Below are positions 18,961 to 29,113 of a stretch of 64,000 bases of DNA, piece after piece (positions within the stretch are counted from its first letter, which is position 1; the number at the start of each line of letters is the position of its first letter). This stretch comes from Psychrobacillus sp. BL-248-WT-3 (GTDB taxonomy: Bacteria; Bacillota; Bacilli; Bacillales_A; Planococcaceae), in NCBI RefSeq assembly GCF_012843435.1, contig NZ_JABAFC010000001.1, forward strand, positions 62,001 through 126,000, given 5' to 3'. The translations under genes and the position numbers were made by a program. The notes beneath the pieces were generated by a model. The model did not search any database. It had not been told where the DNA came from and saw nothing but the letters and a program-made list of their open reading frames with translations.

Positions 18961-19199
18961 TCAAACAATTATTTCCACTCCATGCGAGTATTATGATTGA
19001 TAACTTTGATGACATTATATTAGATTATGAAATTTCTCTTCTTCGGTTAACAGATACGGAGTTAGTCTGTTCCTACAACCATTATCTTCTAGAAATAAAA
19101 GCAGACCGTTTGTCTATAAAGTCCATGTCGATGGAGCGCCTTCATCTTCAGGTAGACAAACTCCTTCACTTTAAACTGACTAGGAAGGAAAGCAGCTGA
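18951..19199 (+). CDS. yqfC: YqfC-like sporulation protein
   Basis: 82 residues if started at GTG 18951. The core (LDYEISLLRLTDTELVCSYN and LLEIKADRLSIKSMSMERLH) fits the YqfC family, small proteins made in the mother cell under SigE in B. subtilis. The start is uncertain: GTG 18951 lies within the right arm of a terminator with no spaced Shine-Dalgarno, and ATG 18993 has none either. The protein also lacks part of the usual N-terminus (LPADV...LPRIT). It may be truncated or use an unusual start. It overlaps yqfD by one base. Confidence 0.65.
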   Translation: MFFIKQLFPLHASIMIDNFDDIILDYEISLLRLTDTELVCSYNHYLLEIKADRLSIKSMSMERLHLQVDKLLHFKLTRKESS

Positions 19200-20308
19200 T
19201 GCCACAACAATTAATTAGAATCCAATTGCCAAGCTCTACTGATCAGTTTCTCTTGTTTCAAAAGCTGTTATCACAACAAATTGAAGTATATCGGGTGTAT
19301 AGCACAGAAGAAAGCTTGTTCTTTTCTATCAAACGTAAGGATCTTAAAGAGTTTAGAAAGATAAGGAAAACATTAAAGATTCCTGTACATCTAAAAGATG
19401 AGACAAAAAATCGTACGATTTCTTTATATTCATATTCCATAATCGGGGTAATCTTTTTTTTCATAATACCAGTGGTTTTGGCACAATTTATATGGAAGAT
19501 TAATATTGACTCTTATACGCCAGAAAGCAATATTCTAATTACAGAACAACTGAAAGAAATGAAAATTAAAGAACGAATACGTATTTCTTCTTTACCGTCA
19601 GAACAAGAAATTCGGCAAAAGCTACTTTTAAAGCATAAGGAGTTCTCTTGGATACACTTCACGCAATCAGGTTCCACTTTAACAGTGACTCCGATGCTTG
19701 CTCCAATCACGAAGGAGAGAGAAGTGAAAAATGCTCCTGCATCTCATCTTATTGCTAAAAGAAGCGGCGTTGTTACAGACTTTGAGCTAGTAAAAGGAGT
19801 TAGAGCAGTTGAGAAGAATGCTGCTGTAAAAAAAGGTGACATACTTGTAAATGGCTTTGTTACTCAAGGAGAAAAACGAATTATAACTAGCGCAGAGGGC
19901 AAGGTATATGCAAGTTATTGGATAGAGCTTAACTTCGAACTTCCCAAAAAAGTAACCATTGTAAAGCCTACTACTAGAGAAGTACTGATTGAGAAAAAAT
20001 CCAATAACAGCAATGAATATTGGAAGGAAATAGCTATGCCTCGATTCTTACAGCCATATTTTAAAGCGGGCTATGTACAGGGCAGTGAAAAAGTTACCTA
20101 TGACTTAGATGAAGAATCGGTAGAGCATTTAGTTCGACCTTTATTATTTCAAAAAATTATGAATGATTTACCGCGAGGCACTCAAATCTTAGAAGATAAA
20201 GTTTTACAGATGTCTATAGAAAATGATAAAGTTAAAGGAAAGATATTATTACTAATAAATGAAAATATTGCAACACCACAAGTTATACCCCAAGGAGACG
20301 ACACATGA
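19199..20308 (+). CDS. yqfD: Sporulation protein YqfD
   Basis: 369 residues; YqfD is similar to stage IV sporulation proteins and is expressed in the mother cell in B. subtilis. N-terminal cytoplasmic part, one transmembrane helix at about residues 82-104 (SIIGVIFFFIIPVVLAQFI), then a large extracytoplasmic region containing LIAKRSGVVTDFELVKG and VKKGDILVNGFV. The ATG follows GGAAGG and overlaps the yqfC stop, so the two are coupled. It overlaps phoH at its 3' end. Biochemical role unknown. Confidence 0.88.
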   Translation: MPQQLIRIQLPSSTDQFLLFQKLLSQQIEVYRVYSTEESLFFSIKRKDLKEFRKIRKTLKIPVHLKDETKNRTISLYSYSIIGVIFFFIIPVVLAQFIWKINIDSYTPESNILITEQLKEMKIKERIRISSLPSEQEIRQKLLLKHKEFSWIHFTQSGSTLTVTPMLAPITKEREVKNAPASHLIAKRSGVVTDFELVKGVRAVEKNAAVKKGDILVNGFVTQGEKRIITSAEGKVYASYWIELNFELPKKVTIVKPTTREVLIEKKSNNSNEYWKEIAMPRFLQPYFKAGYVQGSEKVTYDLDEESVEHLVRPLLFQKIMNDLPRGTQILEDKVLQMSIENDKVKGKILLLINENIATPQVIPQGDDT

Positions 20309-21258
20309 GCCAACAAAAACAATTAGATATTAATCTACAGGATCCAACTGAAGCAGTAATGCTGCTTGGTATTTCAGATAAGAATATTAAACTGATTGAA
20401 GAAGAGTTGAAGGTGCAGTTGATCACCAGAGGAGAACTAATACAAATTGCTGGTGAAGAACAAAATGTAGAAGATGCAAGGCAGCTAATCATACAACTTC
20501 TACTTGTAATACGAAAAGGTATTAATATTAACCTTCGAGACGTAACCACAGCTATAGAAATGAGTACAAATGGGACAATTGAATATTTTGCAAGTCTTTA
20601 TGATGAAGAAATTGCTCGAAATACTAAAGGGAAAGCAATACGGGCAAAAACCATTGGTCAAAGAGAGTATGTCCACGGTATTAGACATACTGATTTAACG
20701 TTTGGAATTGGACCAGCCGGTACGGGAAAAACTTACCTTGCTGTAGTAATGGCTACTCAAGCTTTAAAAAATGCACACGTTAAGAGAATCATTTTAACAC
20801 GTCCAGCAGTTGAGGCAGGGGAAAGTCTAGGATTCCTACCAGGAGATCTAAAAGAGAAGGTAGACCCTTATTTACGTCCTTTGTATGATGCGTTACATGA
20901 TGTATTAGGAACAGAGCAAACGGATCGCCTTATGGAACGAGGTACAATAGAAATTGCTCCTCTTGCTTATATGCGCGGTAGAACGTTAGATGATGCTTTT
21001 GTTATTCTGGACGAGGCCCAAAATACTACAAAAGCTCAAATGAAAATGTTCTTAACACGATTAGGCTTTGGTTCAAAAATGGTCATAACAGGAGATAAAA
21101 CTCAAATAGATTTACCAAAAGGTGCAGAGTCAGGTCTCATAGTAGCAGAAAAAATACTACATCAAGTTTCTGGCATACACTTCCAATATTTAGAGCAAGG
21201 CGACGTAGTACGTCACCCATTAGTTGCTAAAATTATATCTGCATATGAAGAGCAGTAG
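20305..21258 (+). CDS. phoH: PhoH-like ATPase
   Basis: 317-residue P-loop ATPase of the PhoH family, related to superfamily 1 helicase domains and linked to RNA metabolism. An N-terminal KH-like part (residues about 1-90) is followed by Walker A GPAGTGKTYLA and Walker B VILDEAQNTT; LTRPAVEAGESLGFLPGD is also diagnostic. The ATG overlaps the yqfD stop by 4 bases and has AAGGAG upstream. ybeY lies two genes on, a common genomic association. A strong terminator ends this unit. Confidence 0.95.
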   Translation: MSQQKQLDINLQDPTEAVMLLGISDKNIKLIEEELKVQLITRGELIQIAGEEQNVEDARQLIIQLLLVIRKGININLRDVTTAIEMSTNGTIEYFASLYDEEIARNTKGKAIRAKTIGQREYVHGIRHTDLTFGIGPAGTGKTYLAVVMATQALKNAHVKRIILTRPAVEAGESLGFLPGDLKEKVDPYLRPLYDALHDVLGTEQTDRLMERGTIEIAPLAYMRGRTLDDAFVILDEAQNTTKAQMKMFLTRLGFGSKMVITGDKTQIDLPKGAESGLIVAEKILHQVSGIHFQYLEQGDVVRHPLVAKIISAYEEQ

Positions 21259-21268
21259 TCAATAAGTT

Positions 21269-21304
21269 AAACGTGAAATCATCAACTGATTTCACGTTTT
21301 TATT
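21269..21304 (+). terminator. Terminator after phoH
   Basis: AAACGTGAAATCA and TGATTTCACGTTT form a perfect 13-bp stem with loop TCAAC, followed by a T-rich tail. Confidence 0.85.
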
Positions 21305-21523
21305 TCTTTTTAAAGGCAGTTAATTCCTTAGAAAATAGAAACTCGAAAACTTTATCTGATCGTAGAATTTTTGAGATTTTTTATTTTCCTCGCATAGAAG
21401 ATGAACCAGTAACCGCCAGATAACGTCATCATTCTAACTATAAACCAGTCATTTCAGATAAATTGGTCAAATTTTGAAAATATAAGGTATAATAAAGAGA
21501 ATAGTAGACGAGGGGATGATAGG

Positions 21524-23632
21524 ATGAAGTCTTTAATGATCCAGTGGAGAAAATGGCGAGAAAGTAAATATCTCCCTTTAATTATTATCCTTCTAACTTC
21601 CATAAGTATGTTTCTATTGGTTAAGGGAAGCGTGCAAGAAAATACATATGATATATCCTTAATGAACTTAGCACCTGAAACCATCCGTTCAGTTAAAACG
21701 ATGGAAGACCCAATAAAAACTGAAGAAGAAAAAGACCAGGCTGCTTCAGAAGTAAATCCCGTCTATCAATTTCAGGATGAAACAGCTGAAAATCAGGCGA
21801 CTATCATTGAGTCTATTTTCGATAGTGTAATAGAGATTAAGCAATCTATCACAAGTGATGAGCCTGAAGCAGCAACAGATAGTCTTCAAAGACTAAAAAA
21901 AGAAATGAACGTTCTAGCAGAAAATGCTAGCTTTGTACCGTTAACTGACGATGCACTGAGTATATTATTAAGTCAAAACATAGCAACTATAAATGATGTT
22001 AAAGAAAAGCTTCCAATCCTAGTAGAAGAAACATTAAGTGAACCGATTAGGAATGAAAATTTAGGTACAGAAAGAGATAAGGTTGTTCAGAAAGTCCGAA
22101 CTACTTTTAATTATCCAGATAGTTTTACGAGCGTTTTAGTATCTATAGCTCGAGGCTCCATAATAGCTACAGAAACAAAAAACGATGAACTAACTGAGCT
22201 ACGCATGGAACAAGCTAGAGCTAGCGTAGAACCAACTAGAATATTACAAGGTCAAATACTCGTTCAAAAAGGGGAAATTGTCAGTAAAGATGTGTATCGT
22301 CAACTAGAGCTATTAGGAATGCTGACTGATAAATCATCGTATAAACAATATATAGGTGTAGCTCTTTTTGTATTGATGACAATGTGGGTGCTTTTCGGAC
22401 AAACCATTCGTTTTAAAGACCCTAATGTTATCAACGTGAAAAATCTGATTGTTGTGGCTTTTAGTGTTATTGTATCCGTCTTGATGATGAAAGTGCTACA
22501 ATCAGTAGCGTACAATTTTGATGTTGTTATTGCATTTTTGTTTCCTACTGCAATGGTATCTATGTTAGTTTATATTCTAGTCAATGAAAGAGCGGCTTTT
22601 ATATCTAGCTTTGTCGTAGCGGCCTATGCAGGGATTATTTTTCAAGAAGGATATACGAATATCTTTCAAATGGAAGTTGCTTTATACATACTCTTTGGTG
22701 GTATAGCAGGTGTTTTTGCCGTACAGCGTATGTACAATAATTCCCAAATTTTACGTTCAAGCTTAATTGTTGCGTCTATAAATTTAACGTTTATCTTATT
22801 TTATCTGTTAATGACAAAGACAACTTATGAGTTTGTTGATGTAGCTTTCTATATTGGCGCTGCCTTAATATCTGGTATATTATCCGGGGCTCTTACACTT
22901 GGTATTTTGCCTTTCTTTGAGTCGCTTTTTGGAATCTTATCCACAATGAGGCTCATAGAACTTTCTAACCCAAATCATCCATTACTTAAGAAAATTTTAA
23001 CTGAAACCCCAGGTACGTATCATCACAGTCTGATGGTGGCAAACTTAGCAGAAGCAGCTTGTGAGGCAATCGGAGCGAATGGCTTGCTAGCTAGAGTTGG
23101 ATGTTATTATCATGATATTGGAAAAACCAATCGACCTGGGTTCTTTATAGAAAACCAAGTGAACGGCTATAATCCACATGATAACCTTTCTCCAGAAGCT
23201 AGCAGGGATATTATTATTTCTCATGCAACAGATGGGGCAAATATTTTAAAGAAACATAAGCTACCGAAAGAAATCGTAGATGTGGCGGAACAGCACCACG
23301 GCACTAGCTTACTGAAATTCTTTTATTATAAAGCGAAAGAAAGTAATCCTAATACTACTGAGGAGTCCTATAGATATCCTGGGCCAAAGCCACAGACGAA
23401 AGAAATTGCAATTATTTCAATTGCAGATAGCGTAGAAGCTGCTGTAAGGTCCATGAAGGAACCAAGTGGAGAGAAAATCCACAGTCTGATTAAATCCATT
23501 ATTAAAGATAAGGTAATTGATGGACAATTAGACGAATGCGACTTATCATTCAAAGAAATAAAGAAAATTGAAGAAAGCTTCTGCTCTACAATGAATGGCA
23601 CATTTCATTCGAGAATAGAATACCCTAAATAA
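21524..23632 (+). CDS. pgpH: Cyclic-di-AMP phosphodiesterase PgpH (7TMR-HD family, YqfF)
   Basis: 702-residue membrane protein. One N-terminal helix (about residues 18-33), a long extracytoplasmic domain to about residue 280, seven transmembrane helices (about 280-470), and a cytoplasmic HD domain. The HD motif lies in YYHDIGKTNRPGFF, with further metal ligands in TYHHSLMVANLAEAA, ISHATDGA and EQHHGTS. PgpH hydrolyses c-di-AMP to pApA, affecting potassium and wall homeostasis. The ATG follows GAGGGGATGAT. It begins a cluster running through ybeY, dgkA, cdd, era and recO. Confidence 0.95.
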   Translation: MKSLMIQWRKWRESKYLPLIIILLTSISMFLLVKGSVQENTYDISLMNLAPETIRSVKTMEDPIKTEEEKDQAASEVNPVYQFQDETAENQATIIESIFDSVIEIKQSITSDEPEAATDSLQRLKKEMNVLAENASFVPLTDDALSILLSQNIATINDVKEKLPILVEETLSEPIRNENLGTERDKVVQKVRTTFNYPDSFTSVLVSIARGSIIATETKNDELTELRMEQARASVEPTRILQGQILVQKGEIVSKDVYRQLELLGMLTDKSSYKQYIGVALFVLMTMWVLFGQTIRFKDPNVINVKNLIVVAFSVIVSVLMMKVLQSVAYNFDVVIAFLFPTAMVSMLVYILVNERAAFISSFVVAAYAGIIFQEGYTNIFQMEVALYILFGGIAGVFAVQRMYNNSQILRSSLIVASINLTFILFYLLMTKTTYEFVDVAFYIGAALISGILSGALTLGILPFFESLFGILSTMRLIELSNPNHPLLKKILTETPGTYHHSLMVANLAEAACEAIGANGLLARVGCYYHDIGKTNRPGFFIENQVNGYNPHDNLSPEASRDIIISHATDGANILKKHKLPKEIVDVAEQHHGTSLLKFFYYKAKESNPNTTEESYRYPGPKPQTKEIAIISIADSVEAAVRSMKEPSGEKIHSLIKSIIKDKVIDGQLDECDLSFKEIKKIEESFCSTMNGTFHSRIEYPK

Positions 23633-23651
23633 ATAGTAAGGAGTCAATAAT

Positions 23652-24137
23652 ATGTTAGAACTAGATTTAATGGACGAAACAAATACTTTAACTAAAGAAG
23701 CTATTGCACTAGTAGAAAAAGTACTACAATCTGCAGCAGGGCAATTGAATGTGAAAAATGAGAGCGAAGTAAGTGTTACGTTTGTTACAAACGATCAAAT
23801 TCAAGAAATCAATAAAAATTATCGGAACAAAGATATGCCTACAGATGTAATATCTTTTGCTATGGAAGAAATGGGTGAAGGTGAAATAGAAATTAAAGAC
23901 GCTGACATACCCACTTTGCTTGGAGATATCATTATTTCTGTAGAACGTACGATTGAACAAGCGCAAGCATACGGGCATACCTTTGAACGCGAGCTTGCTT
24001 TTTTAGCCGTCCATGGTTTTTTACACCTATTAGGGTATGATCATGGGACAGAAGAAGAAGAAAAAGAAATGTTTGGTCTACAGGAGAAAATTTTGCAGGA
24101 GTTTGGTTTGAAGCGTGAAGGCCATGAACTTTCATAA
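23652..24137 (+). CDS. ybeY: Endoribonuclease YbeY (rRNA maturation factor)
   Basis: 161-residue metalloprotein acting in 16S rRNA 3' end maturation and late-stage ribosome quality control. The zinc motif HGFLHLLGYDHGTEEE (H-x3-H-x5-H) is present, with DMPTDVISFAM and the GDIIISVE strand upstream, all typical. AAGGAG lies 8 bases before the ATG. It follows pgpH by 19 bases and overlaps the start of dgkA. Confidence 0.96.
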   Translation: MLELDLMDETNTLTKEAIALVEKVLQSAAGQLNVKNESEVSVTFVTNDQIQEINKNYRNKDMPTDVISFAMEEMGEGEIEIKDADIPTLLGDIIISVERTIEQAQAYGHTFERELAFLAVHGFLHLLGYDHGTEEEEKEMFGLQEKILQEFGLKREGHELS

Positions 24138-24489
24138 GTTTGGAAAGTCCTTTGTCTATGCTACACAGGGAGTTATACATGCTATAAAGACAGAGCAGAA
24201 TTTCCGGCTACATTTGCTTGCTGCAGGTATAGTATTCATTGCAAGTTTATTAACTGGCCTCTCTAAATGGGAGTGGATAATCGTTGTTATGCTCATTTTT
24301 GGTATGTTCATGATAGAATTAGTTAATACGTCCGTAGAAAGAATTGTAGACCTTGCTTCTCCGGACTTCCATCCTTTAGCCAAACAGGCTAAGGATCTTG
24401 CTGCAGGCGCATGTCTAGTCTATGCACTCTGCACAGTAATAGTAGGTTTAATTATATTCATACCGAAATGGTCGGTAATCTTATTTTAA
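24115..24489 (+). CDS. dgkA: Undecaprenol kinase / diacylglycerol kinase family protein DgkA
   Basis: 124-residue integral membrane kinase with three transmembrane helices. The family signature ELVNTSVERIVDLASPD and AKQAKDLAAGA is complete; TEQNFRLHLLAAG precedes the first helix. In Gram-positive bacteria this family phosphorylates undecaprenol, recycling the lipid carrier for wall synthesis. The start is uncertain: GTG 24115 (with GCAGGAG 13 bases upstream) or ATG 24124. Either overlaps the ybeY end, pointing to coupled translation. Confidence 0.92.
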   Translation: MKAMNFHKFGKSFVYATQGVIHAIKTEQNFRLHLLAAGIVFIASLLTGLSKWEWIIVVMLIFGMFMIELVNTSVERIVDLASPDFHPLAKQAKDLAAGACLVYALCTVIVGLIIFIPKWSVILF

Positions 24490-24497
24490 AGGTGTGA

Positions 24498-25818
<1,321 letters not shown>

Positions 25819-25850
25819 TATAGAGGAAGCATAGAAGGAAGGGAAGGCTT

Positions 25851-26633
25851 TTGCTTCAAAAAGTAGAAGGGATTGTCTTACGTACCTCCTCCTACGGAGA
25901 AACAGATAAAGTAGTAACTATATTCTCTCGAGAGCTTGGTAAAAGGGCTGCGATGGCTCGTGGAGCTAAAAAGCCAACTAGCCGTCTGTCTTCAATCTCC
26001 CAGCCTTTTACGTATGCTTATTTTTTAATACAACAAGGGAGAGGGATGGGGTCTCTACAACAAGGTGAAATAATTGACTCGATGCGTGTTATTCGAGAAG
26101 ATATTTTTACTACAGCTTATGCTAGTTTTATTATGGAGCTAGTAGATAAACTAATTGATGATGAATCTCCTAAACCGCATGTGTTTACAATTTTACAGCA
26201 AGCATTAGAGGCAATATCAGAGGGCTATGATCCAGAAGCCATTAGCTTGTTTGTTGAGTGGAAGATGTTATCCGTAGCTGGAATATATCCGGTACTTCAT
26301 CAGTGTGCCAATTGTGGAGCAACAGATGGGGAATTTGCATTCTCTTTTGCTCAAATCGGTTTTTTATGTCATCGTTGTTTTACAATTGACCCTTATTTAA
26401 TTCGTTTAACACCCTCACAGGTGAAGTTAATCCGAACATTTTATACCGTTCCTATTGACCAGGTTGGTAAGCTAACTTTGAAAAAAGAGACGAAGGGCTT
26501 TATAAAAAAAATCGTCCGTACCATATACAATGAGCAGGTTGGAGTTCGTTTAAAATCTCAAGGGTTTCTAGACCAAATGGAAAAAACACCTGAGTTTTTC
26601 CAGCCTAAAAAAGATTCTCATTCGGAAGAATAA
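25851..26633 (+). CDS. recO: DNA repair protein RecO
   Basis: 260-residue mediator of the RecFOR recombination pathway, which loads RecA on SSB-coated single-stranded DNA. An N-terminal OB fold (QKVEGIVLRTSSYGETDKVV) is followed by a helical region and a zinc motif CANCGATDG ... CHRC. The start is TTG 25851 with GGAAGGGAAGG just upstream. It ends the era-recO part of the cluster; a terminator overlaps its stop codon. Confidence 0.94.
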   Translation: MLQKVEGIVLRTSSYGETDKVVTIFSRELGKRAAMARGAKKPTSRLSSISQPFTYAYFLIQQGRGMGSLQQGEIIDSMRVIREDIFTTAYASFIMELVDKLIDDESPKPHVFTILQQALEAISEGYDPEAISLFVEWKMLSVAGIYPVLHQCANCGATDGEFAFSFAQIGFLCHRCFTIDPYLIRLTPSQVKLIRTFYTVPIDQVGKLTLKKETKGFIKKIVRTIYNEQVGVRLKSQGFLDQMEKTPEFFQPKKDSHSEE

Positions 26634-26650
26634 TTCCGGATGAGTTTTTT
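26617..26650 (+). terminator. recO terminator
   Basis: CTCATTCGGAA pairs with TTCCGGATGAG (one G-T pair) across the stop codon, followed by six T. Confidence 0.8.
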
Positions 26651-26666
26651 ATTGGAAATAATAAAT

Positions 26667-26715
26667 AAAAAAAGCCTGCAAATTGTATCCGTAATTGGAT
26701 TTGTTTTGCAGGCTT
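26667..26715 (-). terminator. glyS terminator
   Basis: On the - strand, AAGCCTGCAAA (26715-26705) pairs with TTTGCAGGCTT (26682-26672), with an inner ATCC/GGAT pair, followed by a T-run. It faces the recO terminator, as expected for convergent genes. Confidence 0.8.
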
Positions 26716-26738
26716 AATTTATTTGGCAATGTTTCTAA

Positions 26739-28121
26739 TTAAAATTGTATTTGCTCTTCAATATAAGCTTTTACTTCTGAAATAGGCATTCTTGTTTGTT
26801 CCATTGAATCACGATGACGCACCGTAACTTGGCCGTCCGTCTCTGAATCAAAGTCATACGTGATACAGAATGGTGTACCGATTTCATCTTGTCGACGGTA
26901 ACGTTTACCAATGGATTGAGACTCATCATAGTCAACCATGAAATGCTTGCTAAGGTCAGAGAATAATGCAGTTGCACCTTCAGATAGCTTCTTCGATAAA
27001 GGCAAGATCGCTGCTTTTACCGGAGCCAGAGCAGGGTGGAAGCGTAAAACTGTTCGTTGGTCGTCGCCTTCTAGTTGCTCCACGTCATAAGCCTCGCATA
27101 AGAATGCCAATGTTACACGGTCAGCACCTAGAGATGGCTCGATGCAATATGGTACATATCTTTCATTGGTTACTGGGTCGATATAATTGAAATCTTCACC
27201 AGAGTGTTCCATATGCTGCTTCAAATCGAAGTCAGTTCTATCGGCAATACCCCATAGTTCACCCCAACCGAATGGGAATTTATATTCAATGTCTGTTGTT
27301 GCATTCGAGTAATGCGAAAGTTCGTCGTCAGAGTGGTCTCTTAAACGAATGCTATTCTCCGAAACACCTAAGTTAAGTAACCATTGACGGCAATAATTGC
27401 GCCAGAACTCAAACCATTCCATGTCTTCACCAGGCTTACAGAAAAACTCTAGCTCCATTTGTTCAAATTCTCTCGTACGGAACGTGAAGTTACCAGGAGT
27501 GATTTCATTTCGGAAACTTTTTCCGACTTGGGCAATACCGAATGGCATTTTTTTACGCATAGAACGCTGTACATTTTTATAGTTAACAAAAATACCTTGT
27601 GCTGTTTCTGGACGTAAAAAGATTTCGTTCGTAGAAGATTCCGTTACACCTTGGAACGTTTTGAACATCAAGTTAAATTGACGAATTTCCGTGTAATCAT
27701 ATGCACCACAAGAAGGACAAACTACATTATGCTCCTTCATGATTTCTTCCATTTTCTCGAAGGAAAGGCCATCTATTACCATTTCAATTCCTTTTTTATC
27801 TAATGCATCCTCGATGATTTTATCCACTCGGTGACGTGATTTACATTTTTTACAGTCAATCATTGGATCATTGAAGTTACCAATATGACCTGAAGCGACC
27901 CATGTTTTTGGGTTCATAAGAATAGCAGCATCTAAACCTACATTATATGGTGACTCTTGTACAAATTTTTTCCACCAAGCTTTTTTTACGTTGTTTTTAA
28001 GCTCTACTCCAAGTGGACCGTAATCCCATGTATTTGCCAAACCTCCATAAATTTCAGAGCCAGGGAATACAAAGCCTCTTTGTTTTGCTAAACTTACTAC
28101 ATTTTCCATTGAAAATTCCAT
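26739..28121 (-). CDS. glyS: Glycine--tRNA ligase (alpha2 type)
   Basis: 460-residue class II aminoacyl-tRNA synthetase of the single-chain dimeric type; many Firmicutes instead have GlyQ/GlyS tetramers. [18 protein letters not shown] at the start, zinc-binding CKKCKSRH and CPSCGAYDY, motif 2 [10 protein letters not shown] and the terminal EPSLGADR block with the anticodon-binding domain are present. The start is set at ATG 28121 ([13 protein letters not shown]), 7 bases after GGAGGT; the in-frame ATG at 28136 overlaps that site. Expression is controlled by a T-box leader responding to uncharged tRNA-Gly. Confidence 0.96.
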   Translation of the reverse strand: MEFSMENVVSLAKQRGFVFPGSEIYGGLANTWDYGPLGVELKNNVKKAWWKKFVQESPYNVGLDAAILMNPKTWVASGHIGNFNDPMIDCKKCKSRHRVDKIIEDALDKKGIEMVIDGLSFEKMEEIMKEHNVVCPSCGAYDYTEIRQFNLMFKTFQGVTESSTNEIFLRPETAQGIFVNYKNVQRSMRKKMPFGIAQVGKSFRNEITPGNFTFRTREFEQMELEFFCKPGEDMEWFEFWRNYCRQWLLNLGVSENSIRLRDHSDDELSHYSNATTDIEYKFPFGWGELWGIADRTDFDLKQHMEHSGEDFNYIDPVTNERYVPYCIEPSLGADRVTLAFLCEAYDVEQLEGDDQRTVLRFHPALAPVKAAILPLSKKLSEGATALFSDLSKHFMVDYDESQSIGKRYRRQDEIGTPFCITYDFDSETDGQVTVRHRDSMEQTRMPISEVKAYIEEQIQF

Positions 28122-28169
28122 TTGACATACCTCCATTTTGATAAAAGCTTTTAAAGAAAAAAATGAAAC

Positions 28170-28366
28170 AAAAAAACTCGTCTCCGGGCCTCAATAGCCC
28201 GGGGACGAGTTTATAACCCGCGGTTCCACCCCGATTGGTTGTATGTATGACAACCCTCTTTAAAAACTTAAGCTCCAAGCTGCCGTTTCCTGTAGATGTG
28301 GTCTTTCACTGTCACCACTCGCTTTATGTTACAGTACTTATAATGCTCTTCAACGCTTTAATATTA
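28170..28366 (-). ncRNA. Glycine T-box leader of glyS
   Basis: Reading the - strand, the leader contains the invariant T-box TGGAACCGCGGG (28228-28217), followed directly by a terminator with stem AAACTCGTC...GACGAGTTT (28212-28174) and a T-run. Pairing of the T-box side with uncharged tRNA-Gly would favour the antiterminator. Stem I lies upstream, with an AGTGGTGACAGTGAAAGACC distal region; a GGC at 28284-28282 is a plausible glycine specifier. T-box identity is certain, the specifier codon is inferred. Confidence 0.92.
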
Positions 28367-28372
28367 TTGATG

Positions 28373-28401
28373 ATTGTATCATATGCTTCTTTATTTAGCA
28401 A
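28373..28401 (-). promoter_or_regulatory. Predicted SigA promoter of the glyS T-box transcript
   Basis: On the - strand TTGCTA (28401-28396), 17 bp, then TACAAT (28378-28373). The start would be near 28366, just upstream of stem I. Confidence 0.65.
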
Positions 28402-28463
28402 TGTGATGGATAATGGTATATAATTATTTAGAATAAGTATAACTAAGTATAAACTTTGAGGCG

Positions 28464-29102
28464 GTGAGTCCAATCGAACTCAACAAACGGCAAGTCGAAA
28501 TTTTGGACATTGTAAAAGGGAATGGACCTATTACTGGTGAACAAATTGCAGAACGACTTAATCTGACTAGGTCAACTCTAAGACCTGATCTTGCGATATT
28601 AACGATGGCTGGCTTTCTGGATGCTCGACCTCGTGTAGGTTATTTTTACTCAGGTAAGAAAACCAGTCAGGCAATCTCTGATAGCATTGCACAAATGCTC
28701 GTAAAGGATTTTCAGTCTATCCCCGTTGTTGTAGAAGAAAGTATGTCGGTTTACGATGCAATATGCCATATGTTTTTAGAGGATGTTGGCTCTTTGTTTG
28801 TCGTTGATAAAAAATCAGTATTATCCGGTGTGCTTTCTAGGAAAGACTTTTTACGAACAAGTATCGGAAACCAAGACTTAACCAAAATGCCGGTACATAT
28901 GATTATGACTAGGATGCCAAATATTACGTATTGTCTGAAGGAAGATACATTAATTGAGGTAGCAAATAAATTAATGAGTCGGCAAATAGATTCGTTACCG
29001 GTAGTAAAAGAGTCGAAAGACGGTCTAGAGATTGTTGGAAGAATAACTAAAACAAATATTACACGTGCCTTCTTATCTTTAGCTGATGACCATGATTTAT
29101 GA
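28464..29102 (+). CDS. ccpN: Catabolite repressor CcpN
   Basis: 212-residue transcription repressor. Order: N-terminal winged helix (IELNKRQVEILDIVKGNGPI, then LTRSTLRPDLAIL recognition helix), then two CBS domains (about residues 75-205) that sense nucleotides. CcpN represses gluconeogenic genes gapB and pckA during growth on glucose in B. subtilis. The start GTG 28464 gives the family N-terminus MSPIELNKRQ although the GAGG upstream is very close. It overlaps the next gene region, ppsR, as in B. subtilis (yqzB-yqfL). Confidence 0.93.
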   Translation: MSPIELNKRQVEILDIVKGNGPITGEQIAERLNLTRSTLRPDLAILTMAGFLDARPRVGYFYSGKKTSQAISDSIAQMLVKDFQSIPVVVEESMSVYDAICHMFLEDVGSLFVVDKKSVLSGVLSRKDFLRTSIGNQDLTKMPVHMIMTRMPNITYCLKEDTLIEVANKLMSRQIDSLPVVKESKDGLEIVGRITKTNITRAFLSLADDHDL

Positions 29103-29113
29103 GGAGTGAAAGA

